Assembly: GCF_900231835.1 (NCBI RefSeq)
Contig: NZ_OCTN01000002.1
Location: 186,001-250,000 of the forward strand
DNA length: 64,000 bases
Direction: 5' to 3'
DNA from: Pontivivens marinum
GTDB lineage: Bacteria > Pseudomonadota > Alphaproteobacteria > Rhodobacterales > Rhodobacteraceae
The notes under the pieces were generated by a model that did not search any database, was not told the origin of the DNA, and saw nothing but the letters and a program-made list of their open reading frames with translations. Shown in pieces: positions 54,985 to 64,000 of this stretch. A program made the position numbers and the translations under genes. Numbering within the stretch: position 1 is the first letter of the stretch; every line of letters begins with the position of its first letter.

Positions 54985-56100
54985 ATGAGCAGCTCGACCC
55001 TCGATGCGAATAAATCGCGCGCACCCTATGCGCAGGTTGATAGCGCAACGGCGGAGCGTGCTGCCGATTCAGAGCGGGCTGAGCTGGCCCTAATGGCCGG
55101 TGATATGGCCTGTGTCGAATGGGACATTCCTGAGGGTGTCGTCCATTGTGGCGCACATCTGGAGAAGGTCTTCGGCCTGCCACTCGGTCGGTCCGTTCAC
55201 AGTATTGATGCCTTCCTTTCCGTAATTCACCCTGATGATGTCAGCCGGATTGACGCAGCCATCAACCGCACGATTACCGATGATGTCGATTACCAGATGG
55301 AATGGCGGATTATTCTGCCGGACGGTCAGCTGCGTTGGGTCGGTGGCCGCGGGCGTATAACGGAGCGGGATGCGCAGGGCAATGCGATCAGAATGCTTGG
55401 CGTAAACTGGGATATTTCCGAGCAAAAGGAACAACAGCAGGCGCTCAAAACGATGGCTTCCGAAATGGAACATCGGCTTAAAAATACCTTTGCCACGATT
55501 GGTGCATTGACCGGAATGGCCGCGCGGCGCTGCGAAACTCCGACTGAGATGATGAACCTGTTGCGCGGGCAATTGTTTGCTCTGGGAAAGGCGCATTCGC
55601 TCAGCATGCCAAGTGGCCAAGGTTCGTCCGGCGGTATCGTGCGAGTGGCCGATCTTGTTCGCACAGCGCTGGAGCCGTGGCAGGGGCAAAGGCCGCAATT
55701 GGACCTAGATACCGATGCGTCAATCAGCGCGCAAAAGGCGGCCAGTCTTGCAATGATGATGTACGAGCTGACAACCAACGCCACGAAATATGGCGGGCTG
55801 AGTGATGACAGCGCGCATTTACAGATCACGCTATTGCATCAGAATGGGGGCGATTTGGTGATGGATTGGCGCGAAACTGTTCCCGAATACGCGCAGCGGC
55901 TGCATCCGAAAACAGGGTTAGACGGGTTCGGAACTGTGTTGCTGGCTCAGGCTGCGCGGATGCTGGATGCCGCGTTTGAGCAGGATATGCGGCCAGAGGG
56001 GCTGCGCCTGACACTTACCATTCCGGCGGTTTCGCTAATCGTCACGTCTCAGGATACCGCAGTTGAAACGTCACCGAGGAATGCGAAGAACGGCGCGTAA
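54985..56100 (+). CDS. PAS-containing HWE-type histidine kinase
   Basis: 371 residues, soluble. PAS/PAC domain (about 37-150: GDMACVEWDIPEGVV; WRIILPDGQLRWVGGRGR) then the HWE/HisKA_2 dimerisation helix EMEHRLKNTFATIGALTGM with His163, and a HATPase with MMYELTTNATKYGGLS. The family often feeds the general stress response (PhyR/EcfG) or acts as a blue-light sensor (no LOV Cys motif seen here). ATG 54985 with GAGGAG 7 bases upstream. No response regulator adjoins. Confidence 0.9.
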   Translation: MSSSTLDANKSRAPYAQVDSATAERAADSERAELALMAGDMACVEWDIPEGVVHCGAHLEKVFGLPLGRSVHSIDAFLSVIHPDDVSRIDAAINRTITDDVDYQMEWRIILPDGQLRWVGGRGRITERDAQGNAIRMLGVNWDISEQKEQQQALKTMASEMEHRLKNTFATIGALTGMAARRCETPTEMMNLLRGQLFALGKAHSLSMPSGQGSSGGIVRVADLVRTALEPWQGQRPQLDLDTDASISAQKAASLAMMMYELTTNATKYGGLSDDSAHLQITLLHQNGGDLVMDWRETVPEYAQRLHPKTGLDGFGTVLLAQAARMLDAAFEQDMRPEGLRLTLTIPAVSLIVTSQDTAVETSPRNAKNGA

Positions 56101-57405
56101 ACCACCAAGGTCATTTGATTTTTCAAGGCGCAAGGCACCGCCATGCGTACGTGCAACATCAGCCGCGATGGACAGGCCCAACCCGACCGAGCCACCAGCG
56201 TTTTGGTTGCGGGCCTCATCCAGTCGTGAAAACGGGCGCAGGGCCAGTTCCCGCTGATCCTCAGGAATGCCGGGTCCGTCATCCTCAACCACATATTCCA
56301 GACTAACGCGGGTCATGCGCATCGATAGGCGAACGCGATCGCCGTATCGCGTTGCGTTGGTCAGCAGGTTTTGCAGCGCGCGTGATACGGCGACGGGGCG
56401 CAGATCAACGGTAGGGTCATCTGGCGTTTCGGATTCCATCAACAGGGTCACGCGGGCACCATCACGGCGCAGATTGGTGACCATAGTGCGCGCGATTTTT
56501 GCGGGATCGGTGGCTTTGGTTTCCTCCATTCCTTCGCCCCGCGCAAAGGCGAGGAAGCCGTCCAGCATCCGTTCCATCTCCGTGACGTCCTCAACCATCG
56601 CATCTGTATCAGGCCCCGGTTCGGCAAGGCTGAGCCCAAGGCGCAGTCGGGTCAGGGGGGTGCGTAAATCATGACTAACGCCGGATAGCATCGATGTGCG
56701 CTGCTCAATCTGGCGCTCCAACCGTGTGCGCATGGCTAGAAAGGCGCTACCGGCGCGGCGCACTTCCTCAGCACCGCGGGGACGAAAGATCTCGGAGCGA
56801 CCTTTGCCAAATGCTTCGGAAACGAGGGCAAGATCACGGATTGGCCGAATTTGGTTGCGCAAAAACAGCGAGGAAATCGTGGCTAAAACAGCTGATGCGA
56901 GCACCGTCCACGTCAGCAGCAAATGCGGGTTCGAGGCGACTATCCTGCGACTGGGGAGGAACGCGGTTAACGTTCCGACATCCGAGCGGACCTGAACAAT
57001 CATAATTTTATCCAGCGATGTTGTGTCTAGGTGGATTGGTCGCTCAATGCTCATGCTCAACACATCATATGCAGCACGGCCGGAGATATCGAAAAGGCCC
57101 AGTTGCGCGCCGGTGCTAAACTGTGTCTCGTCCAGAAAGAGCGTGAGGTCCAACAGGCCGCTAACTGTTTCAAGCTGTTGTTCCCGCGCAGATCTATCGT
57201 CCAACTGCTCCAACAATGATACGGCGTAATTAAGCTCCGCCCCAACGGAGCGCGCCATTTGCTGCGTCACGCCGTCAACATGTCGGGATAAAAATACCGA
57301 CGCAGAAACCACCTGAATGCCCACAACGGGAACGAACAGGATCAGCAAAGCCCGCGAAAACAGGTTGCGCGGCATCCAGCGTTTGAGCCATTTGAAACTA
57401 ATCAT
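56071..57405 (-). CDS. EnvZ-type sensor histidine kinase
   Basis: 444 residues from ATG 57405. TM1 (about 13-33), a small periplasmic region, TM2 (about 165-185), HAMP, HisKA with LSGVSHDLRTPLTRLRLGL, and HATPase with DDGPGIPEDQRELALRPFSR and VGLGLSIAADVARTHGG. Closest in style to EnvZ/OmpR-type kinases. No response regulator gene is next to it. Its last 30 bases overlap the end of the convergent HWE kinase gene. Confidence 0.9.
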   Translation of the reverse strand: MISFKWLKRWMPRNLFSRALLILFVPVVGIQVVSASVFLSRHVDGVTQQMARSVGAELNYAVSLLEQLDDRSAREQQLETVSGLLDLTLFLDETQFSTGAQLGLFDISGRAAYDVLSMSIERPIHLDTTSLDKIMIVQVRSDVGTLTAFLPSRRIVASNPHLLLTWTVLASAVLATISSLFLRNQIRPIRDLALVSEAFGKGRSEIFRPRGAEEVRRAGSAFLAMRTRLERQIEQRTSMLSGVSHDLRTPLTRLRLGLSLAEPGPDTDAMVEDVTEMERMLDGFLAFARGEGMEETKATDPAKIARTMVTNLRRDGARVTLLMESETPDDPTVDLRPVAVSRALQNLLTNATRYGDRVRLSMRMTRVSLEYVVEDDGPGIPEDQRELALRPFSRLDEARNQNAGGSVGLGLSIAADVARTHGGALRLEKSNDLGGLRAVLRIPR

Positions 57406-57453
57406 ATAACAGGGGTAGGGTTTCCCTGTGGCGCGTGCAAGCGGGGAGGCACC

Positions 57454-58335
57454 ATGCAGCAAGTTCAGGATAATGTGCGGCGGATCACGGCCCCGAATGG
57501 CGGACCAATGACTTATATGGGAACGCAAACCTATCTGCTGGGAACTGGCGATGTTGCTCTGATCGATCCGGGTCCGGATTTGGCGGTGCACCGTGCTGCG
57601 ATTATGGCTGCTTTGGATGCAGGTGAGCGGATTTCGCATATCCTCGTGACGCATTCTCATTTGGACCACACCCCACTGGCGCGCACGATGGCGGATGATC
57701 TGGGCGTGCCGCTATATGGCTTCGGCGGGGCGACGGCAGGGCGCAGTGACGCGATGATTGCACTGGCCGAGGCTGGCGCACATCTGGGCGGAGGTGAGGG
57801 CGTTGATGCCAGCTTTATGCCCGATGAAACCCTGAGCGATGGTGAGGTGCTGAATGGCGCCGACTGGGCGGTTGAGGCATGGCACACCCCCGGTCATATG
57901 GCGAACCACTTGTGCTTTATGTGGCATGAGGGACGCGCGGGGTTTTCTGGTGATCACATCATGCAATGGGCGACCACGCTGGTATCACCGCCGGATGGGG
58001 ATCTGACATCCTTTATGGCGTCGCTGCGAGCTATGCAGGGGCGGTGTGAGGGCTATGTCCTGCACCCCGGACACGGCGAACCTGTGTTGGATGCAGAGGC
58101 ACGAGTTGCGGAAATGATTGCCCATCGTGAGGGGCGCGAGGCGCAAATCCTAGCTGCGCTGGCCGCTGGCCCGAACCGTATCGATGCTCTAACCGCAGCA
58201 ATCTACACTGAGGTTAACCCAGCCCTGTTGCCAGCCGCAGCTCGAAATGTGTTTGCGCATTTGATTGATCTGCATGGACGCGGTTTGGTCCGTTGCGACG
58301 GCTTGCCAGCTGCGGATGTGGAGTGGTCGCGTTAG
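57454..58335 (+). CDS. MBL-fold metallo-hydrolase (LACTB2-like)
   Basis: 293 residues. Zinc-binding [26 protein letters not shown] and [10 protein letters not shown] mark the metallo-beta-lactamase fold, with a C-terminal winged-helix tail (about 215-290) as in the LACTB2 endoribonuclease-like group. Many Rhodobacterales members stay unassigned. The start ATG lies 48 bases from the divergent kinase gene. The stop overlaps the convergent miaA by four bases. Confidence 0.9.
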   Translation: MQQVQDNVRRITAPNGGPMTYMGTQTYLLGTGDVALIDPGPDLAVHRAAIMAALDAGERISHILVTHSHLDHTPLARTMADDLGVPLYGFGGATAGRSDAMIALAEAGAHLGGGEGVDASFMPDETLSDGEVLNGADWAVEAWHTPGHMANHLCFMWHEGRAGFSGDHIMQWATTLVSPPDGDLTSFMASLRAMQGRCEGYVLHPGHGEPVLDAEARVAEMIAHREGREAQILAALAAGPNRIDALTAAIYTEVNPALLPAAARNVFAHLIDLHGRGLVRCDGLPAADVEWSR

Positions 58336-59225
58336 GCGCGTTCCGCTATTGAGCCTGCGATTTCATCGATATTCGTGTTCTGATCGAACGGTATATTCGT
58401 CCAATCCTTCATACGGTTACGGAACCAGGTTCGTTGCCGTTTCGCATATTGCCGACTGGCGATAATGGCGCTGGAGCGGGCATCCTCAAGCGACATCTCA
58501 CCGCGCAGGTGGGCGATCAATTCGGGTGCGCCAATCGCCTTGGACGAGGGCCGTTGCGGTTGCCAATCGGGCAGTGCTGACCGTGCCTCATCCAGCGCGC
58601 CGAGTGATAGCATCTGATCAAACCGGCGTTCGATCCGGTCGTTCAGCCACGGGATATCCGGCTTCAACACAATTGCGGCCGCAGTATCACGGGGCACCAA
58701 AGGGGGGGGCGTCAGCGCGTGCCACGCCGTTAGCCCGCGGCCGGTGGTCCTCAGCACTTCCCATGCCCGTTGGATGCGCATGGGGTTGGCCGTGTCGATC
58801 TTGGCAAAGGTTTCAGGGTCTGCCGTGGACAGCTCGGCATGTAAAGCGGCGGGGCCTAGGGCATCCGCCTCGGCACGGATTTCTGGTGGGGTGGGCGGGA
58901 TATCTGCCAACCCTTGCGTTAACGCTGTGAAATTCAGCCCAGTACCGCCAACGATTATCGCGCGGGGTGTCACGGCCAGTAGGTCACGAATTTCGCGGAG
59001 CCACTGGCCTGTGGAATAATCCGTATTGGTTGCAACGTGGCCATATAGCAGGTGCGGCGCGTGCGTCTCTTCCTCGGCATCAGGGCGAGCGGTTAAAACG
59101 CGCCAGTTTGCGTAAACTTGCAGGGCATCGGCGTTGATAATGCTGGCACCGGTTCGCGCAGCGAGTGCAAGCGCAAGGGCGGATTTGCCCGAGGCTGTTG
59201 GGCCCGCGATCAAGATCGGTTTCAT
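58332..59225 (-). CDS. miaA: tRNA dimethylallyltransferase
   Basis: 297 residues; adds dimethylallyl to A37 of tRNAs reading UNN codons. P-loop [36 protein letters not shown] (DSxQxY-type) and [16 protein letters not shown] are conserved; the C-terminal [15 protein letters not shown] matches. It overlaps modC by four bases (ATGA), which places it in the modB-modC transcript, an unusual partner for this gene. Confidence 0.97.
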   Translation of the reverse strand: MKPILIAGPTASGKSALALALAARTGASIINADALQVYANWRVLTARPDAEEETHAPHLLYGHVATNTDYSTGQWLREIRDLLAVTPRAIIVGGTGLNFTALTQGLADIPPTPPEIRAEADALGPAALHAELSTADPETFAKIDTANPMRIQRAWEVLRTTGRGLTAWHALTPPPLVPRDTAAAIVLKPDIPWLNDRIERRFDQMLSLGALDEARSALPDWQPQRPSSKAIGAPELIAHLRGEMSLEDARSSAIIASRQYAKRQRTWFRNRMKDWTNIPFDQNTNIDEIAGSIAERA

Positions 59226-59815
59226 CGCGCAACCCCATTGGAAACATGTACGATTTTGGCGTTGAGACGGATAGCATCATCCGGATCGTGGCTTACCAAC
59301 ACAACGCGCCGATTACTGTTTGCCAGCAGTGAAATCACCGCGTCACGCCGTGCAATATCGAGGCCGGTAAATGGCTCATCCAGCAGGGTTAACGCACTGT
59401 CAGCCAGCAATGCCCGTGCCAGCGAAACCCGCTGCGCCTGACCGCCGGACAGATCAGCGGGGCGACGGTCCAGCAACTCAGTGATGTCGAGTGCTTGGGC
59501 CAATGCGGGCAGGGCGCCCTTGTTCCGCCGCGCATATAGGATGTTGCGCCGAACGCTGAGATGCGGAAACAGCCGTGGCTCCTGAAACGCCATGGAGAAG
59601 CCTCGATCCTGCGCAGGCACAGCGGATAGATCGCAACCATCCAGAATGACCTGCGCATTTGGAGCGCTAAGAAGCCCTGCGATCAGGTGCAATGTCAGCG
59701 TCTTTCCTGCACCGGATGGGCCCTGTAGCATCGTAATCTGCGCATCAGATGCGAAATCGAGGGCGAGGGTGTATCCATTGCGCTCGATCTGCGCCTTGAC
59801 CTGTAGCATGCTCAT
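59222..59815 (-). CDS. modC: Molybdate ABC transporter ATP-binding protein, short form
   Basis: 197 residues from ATG 59815 (a second ATG is at 59809). ABC ATPase with Walker [21 protein letters not shown], signature [17 protein letters not shown] and Walker [13 protein letters not shown]. Typical ModC is about 350 residues with a C-terminal Mop/TOBE domain that binds molybdate; that domain is absent. Identity rests mainly on the adjoining ModB. ATGA overlaps on both sides. Confidence 0.85.
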   Translation of the reverse strand: MSMLQVKAQIERNGYTLALDFASDAQITMLQGPSGAGKTLTLHLIAGLLSAPNAQVILDGCDLSAVPAQDRGFSMAFQEPRLFPHLSVRRNILYARRNKGALPALAQALDITELLDRRPADLSGGQAQRVSLARALLADSALTLLDEPFTGLDIARRDAVISLLANSNRRVVLVSHDPDDAIRLNAKIVHVSNGVAR

Positions 59816-60510
59816 TTGGAACGCCCTGACAGACGTGAACGTGTGCGCCGCTCCAGCCATTCGCTCAGCAAAAAGGCGGAGAGTGCAGCGATAACTGATA
59901 CCGTCACCATGCGCGCCGCAGCTGCGTCACCGCTGGGCGATTGCAGTGCTGAATAGATCGCGATGGGCAGCGTGCGGGTTTCCCCCGGAATGTTGGCGGC
60001 GAACACGATGGTCGCCCCGAACTCTCCAAATCCGCGAGCGAACCCCAGTGTTGCGCCGGCCAGTAGGCCCGGCATGGAGAGCGGCAGGGACAGGGTAAGA
60101 AACCGCCGCACCGGCCCTGCGCCATGAATGCGGGCGGCATCCTCTAGCTTCGGGTCCAGCGCCTCAATTGACAGGCGGCAGGCGCGGACCATCAGCGGAA
60201 AGGCCATAACGCCTGCGGCAATGCCGGCGGCCAATGTGGTGAACGGAATGCTAATGCCCAATGTCGCCAGCGGGCCCCCAACGGCCCCGTTTCGGCCAAA
60301 GATTTGCAGCAGCAGATAGCCCACAACCACGGGGGGCAGTACCAGAGGTAGTTGGATGATGGCTTTGACCAGCCCCTTGCCCCAAAACTGCCTACGCGAC
60401 AGGGTCCACGCCGCGAAATAGGCAAGCGGCAGCCCGAACAAGGTCGCAAAGGCCGCGACCTGTAGCGATAGGCCAAATGCCTGCCATTCTGCTGGAGATA
60501 AAGTCATCAT
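59812..60510 (-). CDS. modB: Molybdate ABC transporter permease
   Basis: 232 residues, five to six TM helices. PLVLPPVVVGYLLLQIFGRNG and MAFPLMVRACRLSIEALDPKLEDAARIHGAG, then GEFGATIVFAANIPGETRTLP, match ModB closely (EAA loop included). No modA binding-protein gene lies next to it; the preceding gene is psuG, 82 bases upstream. Molybdenum uptake would supply MsrP (9117) among others. Confidence 0.93.
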   Translation of the reverse strand: MMTLSPAEWQAFGLSLQVAAFATLFGLPLAYFAAWTLSRRQFWGKGLVKAIIQLPLVLPPVVVGYLLLQIFGRNGAVGGPLATLGISIPFTTLAAGIAAGVMAFPLMVRACRLSIEALDPKLEDAARIHGAGPVRRFLTLSLPLSMPGLLAGATLGFARGFGEFGATIVFAANIPGETRTLPIAIYSALQSPSGDAAAARMVTVSVIAALSAFLLSEWLERRTRSRLSGRSK

Positions 60511-60592
60511 TCCGGCCTAGCGCGACGCGGCGCTGCGGTCCAGCGATCAGATGTTAACCCCCACCACAGGTGATCCGCGGCAGGGGTGTCGA

Positions 60593-61498
60593 TTAGGAAA
60601 GCTCGCACGCGATGGCTGCGGCGAGACGCGCATTATTGTGGACCAGCGCAATGTTGGCGGTCAGCGAAGTGCCGTCGGTCAGCTCAAAGATACGTTGCAA
60701 CAGGAAAGGCGTGACAGCCTTTGCCGCGATGCCTTGTTCCTCCGCCTCGGCCAATGCTTGCTCGATGATCGGGTTGATCACGGCCTGCGGGATTTCGGCG
60801 TCGGCGGGGATCGGGTTGGCGATCAACTGGCCACCGGGCAGGCCGAGTTCCGTGCGCAGACGCTGCGCCGCTGCGATCTGTGAGGCATCCTCCATCCGCA
60901 ATGGAATCGGATGCGCGGATTGCGAGGACCAGAACGCCGGCAATGTATCCGTGCGATAGCCGATAACCGGAACGCCAAGGGTTTCGAGGACTTCCAGCGT
61001 CTTGGGAACGTCCAGAATGGCCTTCGCGCCTGCCGCAACGACGGTCACGGGGGTTTCGGACAGTTCGCGCAGGTCAGCGGAAATATCGAAGGTGCTTTCC
61101 GCCCCACGATGCACGCCGCCAATGCCGCCGGTCGCAAAGACGTGGATGCCCGCCAGATGCGCGCAGATCATCGTCGCGGCAACTGTCGTCGCACCTGTGG
61201 CACCAATGGCCAGCGCGGCGGCGAGGTCGGCACGGGACAGTTTCATCACGTCCTTGGCCTGGGCCAATTCGTCCAGCGTCTCAGGCTCCAGTCCGATGCA
61301 GATTTTATGGTCGATGATCGCGATGGTGGCGGGGGTTGCGCCGCCCTCACGCACGGTTGCCTCAACAGCCAATGCCGTGTCGCGGTTTTGCGGCCATGGC
61401 ATGCCGTGGGTGATGATCGTGGATTCAAGCGCCACAATTGGTTTGCCAGCCGCAAGGGCAGCAGAAACTTCGGCGGAGTAAATCAGGGGCAGGGTCAT
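60593..61498 (-). CDS. psuG: Pseudouridine-5'-phosphate glycosidase
   Basis: 301 residues; splits pseudouridine 5'-phosphate into uracil and ribose 5-phosphate. ALESTIITHGMPWPQNRDTA, VFATGGIGGVHRGAESTFDI, VVAAGAKAILDVPKTLEVLE and GYRTDTLPAFWSSQS match the PsuG/indigoidine A family. Starts inside the psuK stop (ATGA), so the two are coupled, and together they break down pseudouridine from RNA turnover. Confidence 0.95.
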   Translation of the reverse strand: MTLPLIYSAEVSAALAAGKPIVALESTIITHGMPWPQNRDTALAVEATVREGGATPATIAIIDHKICIGLEPETLDELAQAKDVMKLSRADLAAALAIGATGATTVAATMICAHLAGIHVFATGGIGGVHRGAESTFDISADLRELSETPVTVVAAGAKAILDVPKTLEVLETLGVPVIGYRTDTLPAFWSSQSAHPIPLRMEDASQIAAAQRLRTELGLPGGQLIANPIPADAEIPQAVINPIIEQALAEAEEQGIAAKAVTPFLLQRIFELTDGTSLTANIALVHNNARLAAAIACELS

Positions 61499-62316
61499 GT
61501 GGTTGGTCCTTGCAAATGAGTCGCCGCGGCGGCGAGCGCGGCTTCTAACGCGTCAGATGGCGAAGCGCCAGCCAGATGCGCATGTAAAAAGCCCGCAACC
61601 GTCGCGTCACCAGCACCAGTAACACTGGCGACACGCACCCGCGCTGGCGTTAAGGTCACGACCTCATCCACCGTGGCAAGGGTCGCAGGCCGCGCCCCAT
61701 CCGTGACAAGCGCGAGGCGCGCGCCCTTTGCGATCAACCGCTTGGCCAAATCGGCGCTATCCGCATCATGTCCGGTCAGCGCCGCTGCCTCAGCGCGGTT
61801 CACCAATGGGGCTGCACCCTGCGCTAATAAGGGGCCAATGCCGATTGCGCGGGCAGGGCTGGCGGGAACTAGAAACAGGTTTGGGTTGGTTAGCGTGACC
61901 AGCGCCCCGGGCGGTAGGTTTCCATCCACCACAGCGGGGCCATTGAATGCGTTTACTGTTGCGACGACCTCTGCCGCGCCCTTGGTCAACGCGACCGTAT
62001 CGGCGATGGCGGCGACCAGATCACCGTCATTCTGCTCAATGGCGATATACAGATCGGTCTTGGCACAGCGATGCAGCATGGAGATGTCGATTCCCCGCTC
62101 AGCAAGCAATTCGCGCAACAGGATGCCGTCCTCGTCCTCTCCGATACAGGCGGTTAGGGCGACGGGATGCCCCAATCGGGCGAGCTGCCGTGCGATATTG
62201 CCCGCAACGCCACCGGGGCGACGCTCAACAAGGCCGGGCACGTCATCGCCCAAGCGCACACACGTATCGGCACGGGCGATAATATCCCAATGGGCAGAAC
62301 CAGCGCAGAGCAACAT
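61495..62316 (-). CDS. psuK: PfkB-family kinase, likely pseudouridine kinase
   Basis: 273 residues; ribokinase fold. RPGGVAGNIARQLARLGHPV is the N-terminal substrate pocket, and VASVTGAGDATVAGFLHAHL the PfkB signature with catalytic Asp. Overlap with psuG (ATGA) and position in the operon identify it as PsuK, which phosphorylates pseudouridine. The ATG at 62316 shares its A with the TGA of the AEC gene (TGATG). Confidence 0.9.
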   Translation of the reverse strand: MLLCAGSAHWDIIARADTCVRLGDDVPGLVERRPGGVAGNIARQLARLGHPVALTACIGEDEDGILLRELLAERGIDISMLHRCAKTDLYIAIEQNDGDLVAAIADTVALTKGAAEVVATVNAFNGPAVVDGNLPPGALVTLTNPNLFLVPASPARAIGIGPLLAQGAAPLVNRAEAAALTGHDADSADLAKRLIAKGARLALVTDGARPATLATVDEVVTLTPARVRVASVTGAGDATVAGFLHAHLAGASPSDALEAALAAAATHLQGPTT

Positions 62317-63236
62317 CAGCCGACCCACCCTAGAACTGCGGTGAGAGTGATGACGGATATAACAGTGGAAAACAAAATGGCGGTCGATGCTCGTTGGGGC
62401 GCAACCTCGTAATGCTGCGCGATGATGTAGATGTTGCCGGCAACCGGCATAGCGGCGGCTGCAATCATCATAGAGGCAAGGAATGGATCCAGATCGTAGA
62501 TGTACAACGCAAAGATCGCCACCAGCAACGGGTGCAGGGCAAGTTTCAGCGAGGATAACCACAGCGCAACGCTGGGTCGTTCCGCTGATTTTCCGGCAAG
62601 GCTGGCCCCGATGGCAAACAGCGCAGCGGGCGTGGCTGCGGCGCCGAGGATCGACATGAACTCCCCCATTGGCAGCGGCACTGGCAGGTCTGCCAGTGAC
62701 CACAACAGGCCGGCGGTGATCGACATCACCATTGGATTGGTCAGCAACCCCTTGCCGATGGTCAGCACGATTGCGGGCTCCAACTTGCCCCGACTGCCGG
62801 TAATCACAGCCACAACCAGACTGCCAAAGATCAACAGATCAACGCTCAGCACCATCAGAACCGGCGCTGCGGCCCGTTCGCCGAACAGACCAACCAGCAT
62901 GGGGATACCTAGAAAGCCGACATTGCCGATAACCGCGCATTGCGCCTCGATCGCGGCGACGGATGCCGTATTGCCCCGCATTAGCGATACAGCCGTCGCA
63001 ATCACGTAAACGATTATAGATGCGGACAGATAGCAAAGCAGAAATGGCACATTCGCGATGTCGCTGAATTCTAGTGTGGCTGTGAAATTGAACAGCATCG
63101 CGCTAAGCGCAAACCAGAACACAAATTTCGTTAACGCAACCGCCGCCTCGCGTGAGAAGAACTTCGTCGCAGCGGAGGCAAAGCCCAGCCCGATCAACAA
63201 AAAGAAGGGTAAGGTCTTGAGGAAAATGGGGAGCAT
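62316..63236 (-). CDS. AEC-family membrane transporter
   Basis: 306 residues, ten TM helices; auxin-efflux-carrier superfamily. Positions such as VIGNVGFLGIPMLVGLFGER (conserved N-V-x-F-x-G-x-P) and MTVIS-type C-terminal helix MPVAGNIYIIAQHYEVAPQR fit. In bacteria the family moves dicarboxylates or other anions. It is the first gene of the psuK-psuG unit, so uptake or export of pseudouridine or a product is possible (inference). Start ATG 63236 (an earlier GTG is at 63242). Confidence 0.87.
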   Translation of the reverse strand: MLPIFLKTLPFFLLIGLGFASAATKFFSREAAVALTKFVFWFALSAMLFNFTATLEFSDIANVPFLLCYLSASIIVYVIATAVSLMRGNTASVAAIEAQCAVIGNVGFLGIPMLVGLFGERAAAPVLMVLSVDLLIFGSLVVAVITGSRGKLEPAIVLTIGKGLLTNPMVMSITAGLLWSLADLPVPLPMGEFMSILGAAATPAALFAIGASLAGKSAERPSVALWLSSLKLALHPLLVAIFALYIYDLDPFLASMMIAAAAMPVAGNIYIIAQHYEVAPQRASTAILFSTVISVITLTAVLGWVG

Positions 63237-63580
63237 TGGCACCTGCGGTGAAAACGGGACGGCTCAGGTTTAGCATGTTTGGGCCGCTTGACCAGCGTGC
63301 AGCAGGCAACGCGAAACCTACCCACCATACCGATTTATTATACGGTTGAAATTAATGGATTGAAACAGGGCGCACTATCGACGTTTCGCGAGTTTTCATC
63401 CTGATGTGCCCTCAGCTCTGGTTGGATGATAGCCCGTGCTAATCACTGCAATAGCTAAAACCGTGAGGTGGTCGATCAGATTTTGAATATATTATCCTTA
63501 CAAAAATATATATGCGAGAAGAATGAATCAGGTGCTCTCGGCTTAAAATGAAGAGCGCGATTATGTGTGGGAGAAATTTT
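63237..63580. other. Intergenic region between AEC and xylF-like genes
   Basis: A 344-base divergent gap. It includes an AT-rich stretch (about 63483-63520, TTTTGAATATATTATCC then AAAAATATATATG) that could hold the xylF promoter. In-frame ATGs at 63548 and 63563 precede the chosen GTG start. No regulator gene or RNA recognised. Confidence 0.5.
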
Positions 63581-64000
63581 GTGAATATACTCAAGCCTCT
63601 TTTGGTTGCGGTGACCGCTGTATCAGCCACCGCAGCGACTGCTGATGACCTGATTGTCGGTGTCAGTTGGTCCAATTTTCAGGAGGAGCGCTGGAAAACC
63701 GATGAGGCGGCAATCATCCGTGGGCTTGAGTCCAACGGCGCACAGTATATTTCCGCAGATGCGCAATCCTCTGCGTCAAAGCAGCTCGCAGATATTGAGG
63801 CATTGATCGCACAGGGTGCGGATGCGTTGATTATTCTGGCGCAGGATGCTTCGGCAATCGGGTCCGCGGTTCAGTTGGCTGCGGATGAGGGCATTCCGGT
63901 GATTGCCTATGATCGTCTGATTGAAAACCCCGACGTGTTTTATCTGACATTCGACAATGTTGAGGTTGGCCGGATGCAGGCCCGTGCCATTTTGCAGGCG
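63581..64000 (+). CDS. xylF: Xylose-type ABC transporter substrate-binding protein, 3' part missing
   Basis: 140 residues visible. GTG 63581 has GGGAG 7 bases upstream and gives a Sec signal peptide ([19 protein letters not shown], cleavage near residue 21); in-frame ATGs at 63548 and 63563 are alternatives. [58 protein letters not shown] and [14 protein letters not shown] match XylF, the periplasmic D-xylose binding protein. Permease and ATPase genes would lie beyond the window. Confidence 0.92.
   Translation, partial: MNILKPLLVAVTAVSATAATADDLIVGVSWSNFQEERWKTDEAAIIRGLESNGAQYISADAQSSASKQLADIEALIAQGADALIILAQDASAIGSAVQLAADEGIPVIAYDRLIENPDVFYLTFDNVEVGRMQARAILQA

Overview
This window looks like a chromosomal segment of a marine alphaproteobacterium of the order Rhodobacterales (Roseobacter group). 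The signs are moderately high GC, a CckA kinase, a RecA promoter with alphaproteobacterial GTTC-N7-GTTC SOS boxes, a stand-alone homocysteine methyltransferase with a separate corrinoid protein and a DUF1638 protein (a split methionine synthase arrangement), the ccmF-ccmH module and a DctB/DctD pair. I saw no prophage, insertion sequence, integrase or CRISPR array. Most of the sequence is tightly packed housekeeping and metabolic genes, many in operons with 4-base stop/start overlaps. Both ends are cut: ctaD at the left and a xylF-like gene at the right.

Layout. 0-10 kb: ctaD (partial), two tandem paralogous small secreted proteins, lipB, tRNA-Leu(GAG), rnd, a lipoprotein, sufE, the bmt/corrinoid/DUF1638 methionine group (interrupted by three small genes), and msrP. 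10-19 kb: a DctB/DctD-type two-component pair whose regulator has a degraded sigma-54 activator domain, then an acyl-CoA operon (MaoC, ACAD11-like dehydrogenase, histidine phosphatase, ACAD10/11-like phosphotransferase, nitronate monooxygenase, CoA transferase) that I read as a possible 4-hydroxyacyl-CoA pathway. 19-30 kb: guaB, a MAPEG protein, an rRNA m5C methyltransferase, cckA, a sulfotransferase-like gene, recA, alaS, a DUF1330 protein and an Lrp regulator. 30-38 kb: a class II amidotransferase, a DUF2799 lipoprotein, icd, a TfoX-N protein, a SpoU methylase, an MscS channel, a DUF924 protein and lpdA.

38-50 kb: an acidic, repeat-built secreted protein, a PAS protein with a miniature chemoreceptor-like hairpin, ccmF-ccmH, an enoyl-CoA hydratase, a GNAT, glnE, a histone-deacetylase-family enzyme, an HpcH-family aldolase and ackA. 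50-55 kb: a small electrophile/redox group (DJ-1/PfpI, CurA-type reductase, LysR, DUF2218, NmrA-type reductase, MsrQ-like haem protein). 55-64 kb: two orphan histidine kinases, a metallo-hydrolase, and a long minus-strand run (AEC transporter, psuK, psuG, then modB, modC, miaA), ending in a divergent xylose-type binding protein.

The least described items are the tandem 86-residue secreted pair (1363-2011), the 16-17-residue repeat protein (38074-38778), the split ACAD11-like operon with an embedded phosphatase (13442-19112), and the AEC transporter coupled to pseudouridine breakdown. None of them could be searched against databases here, so novelty is an inference.
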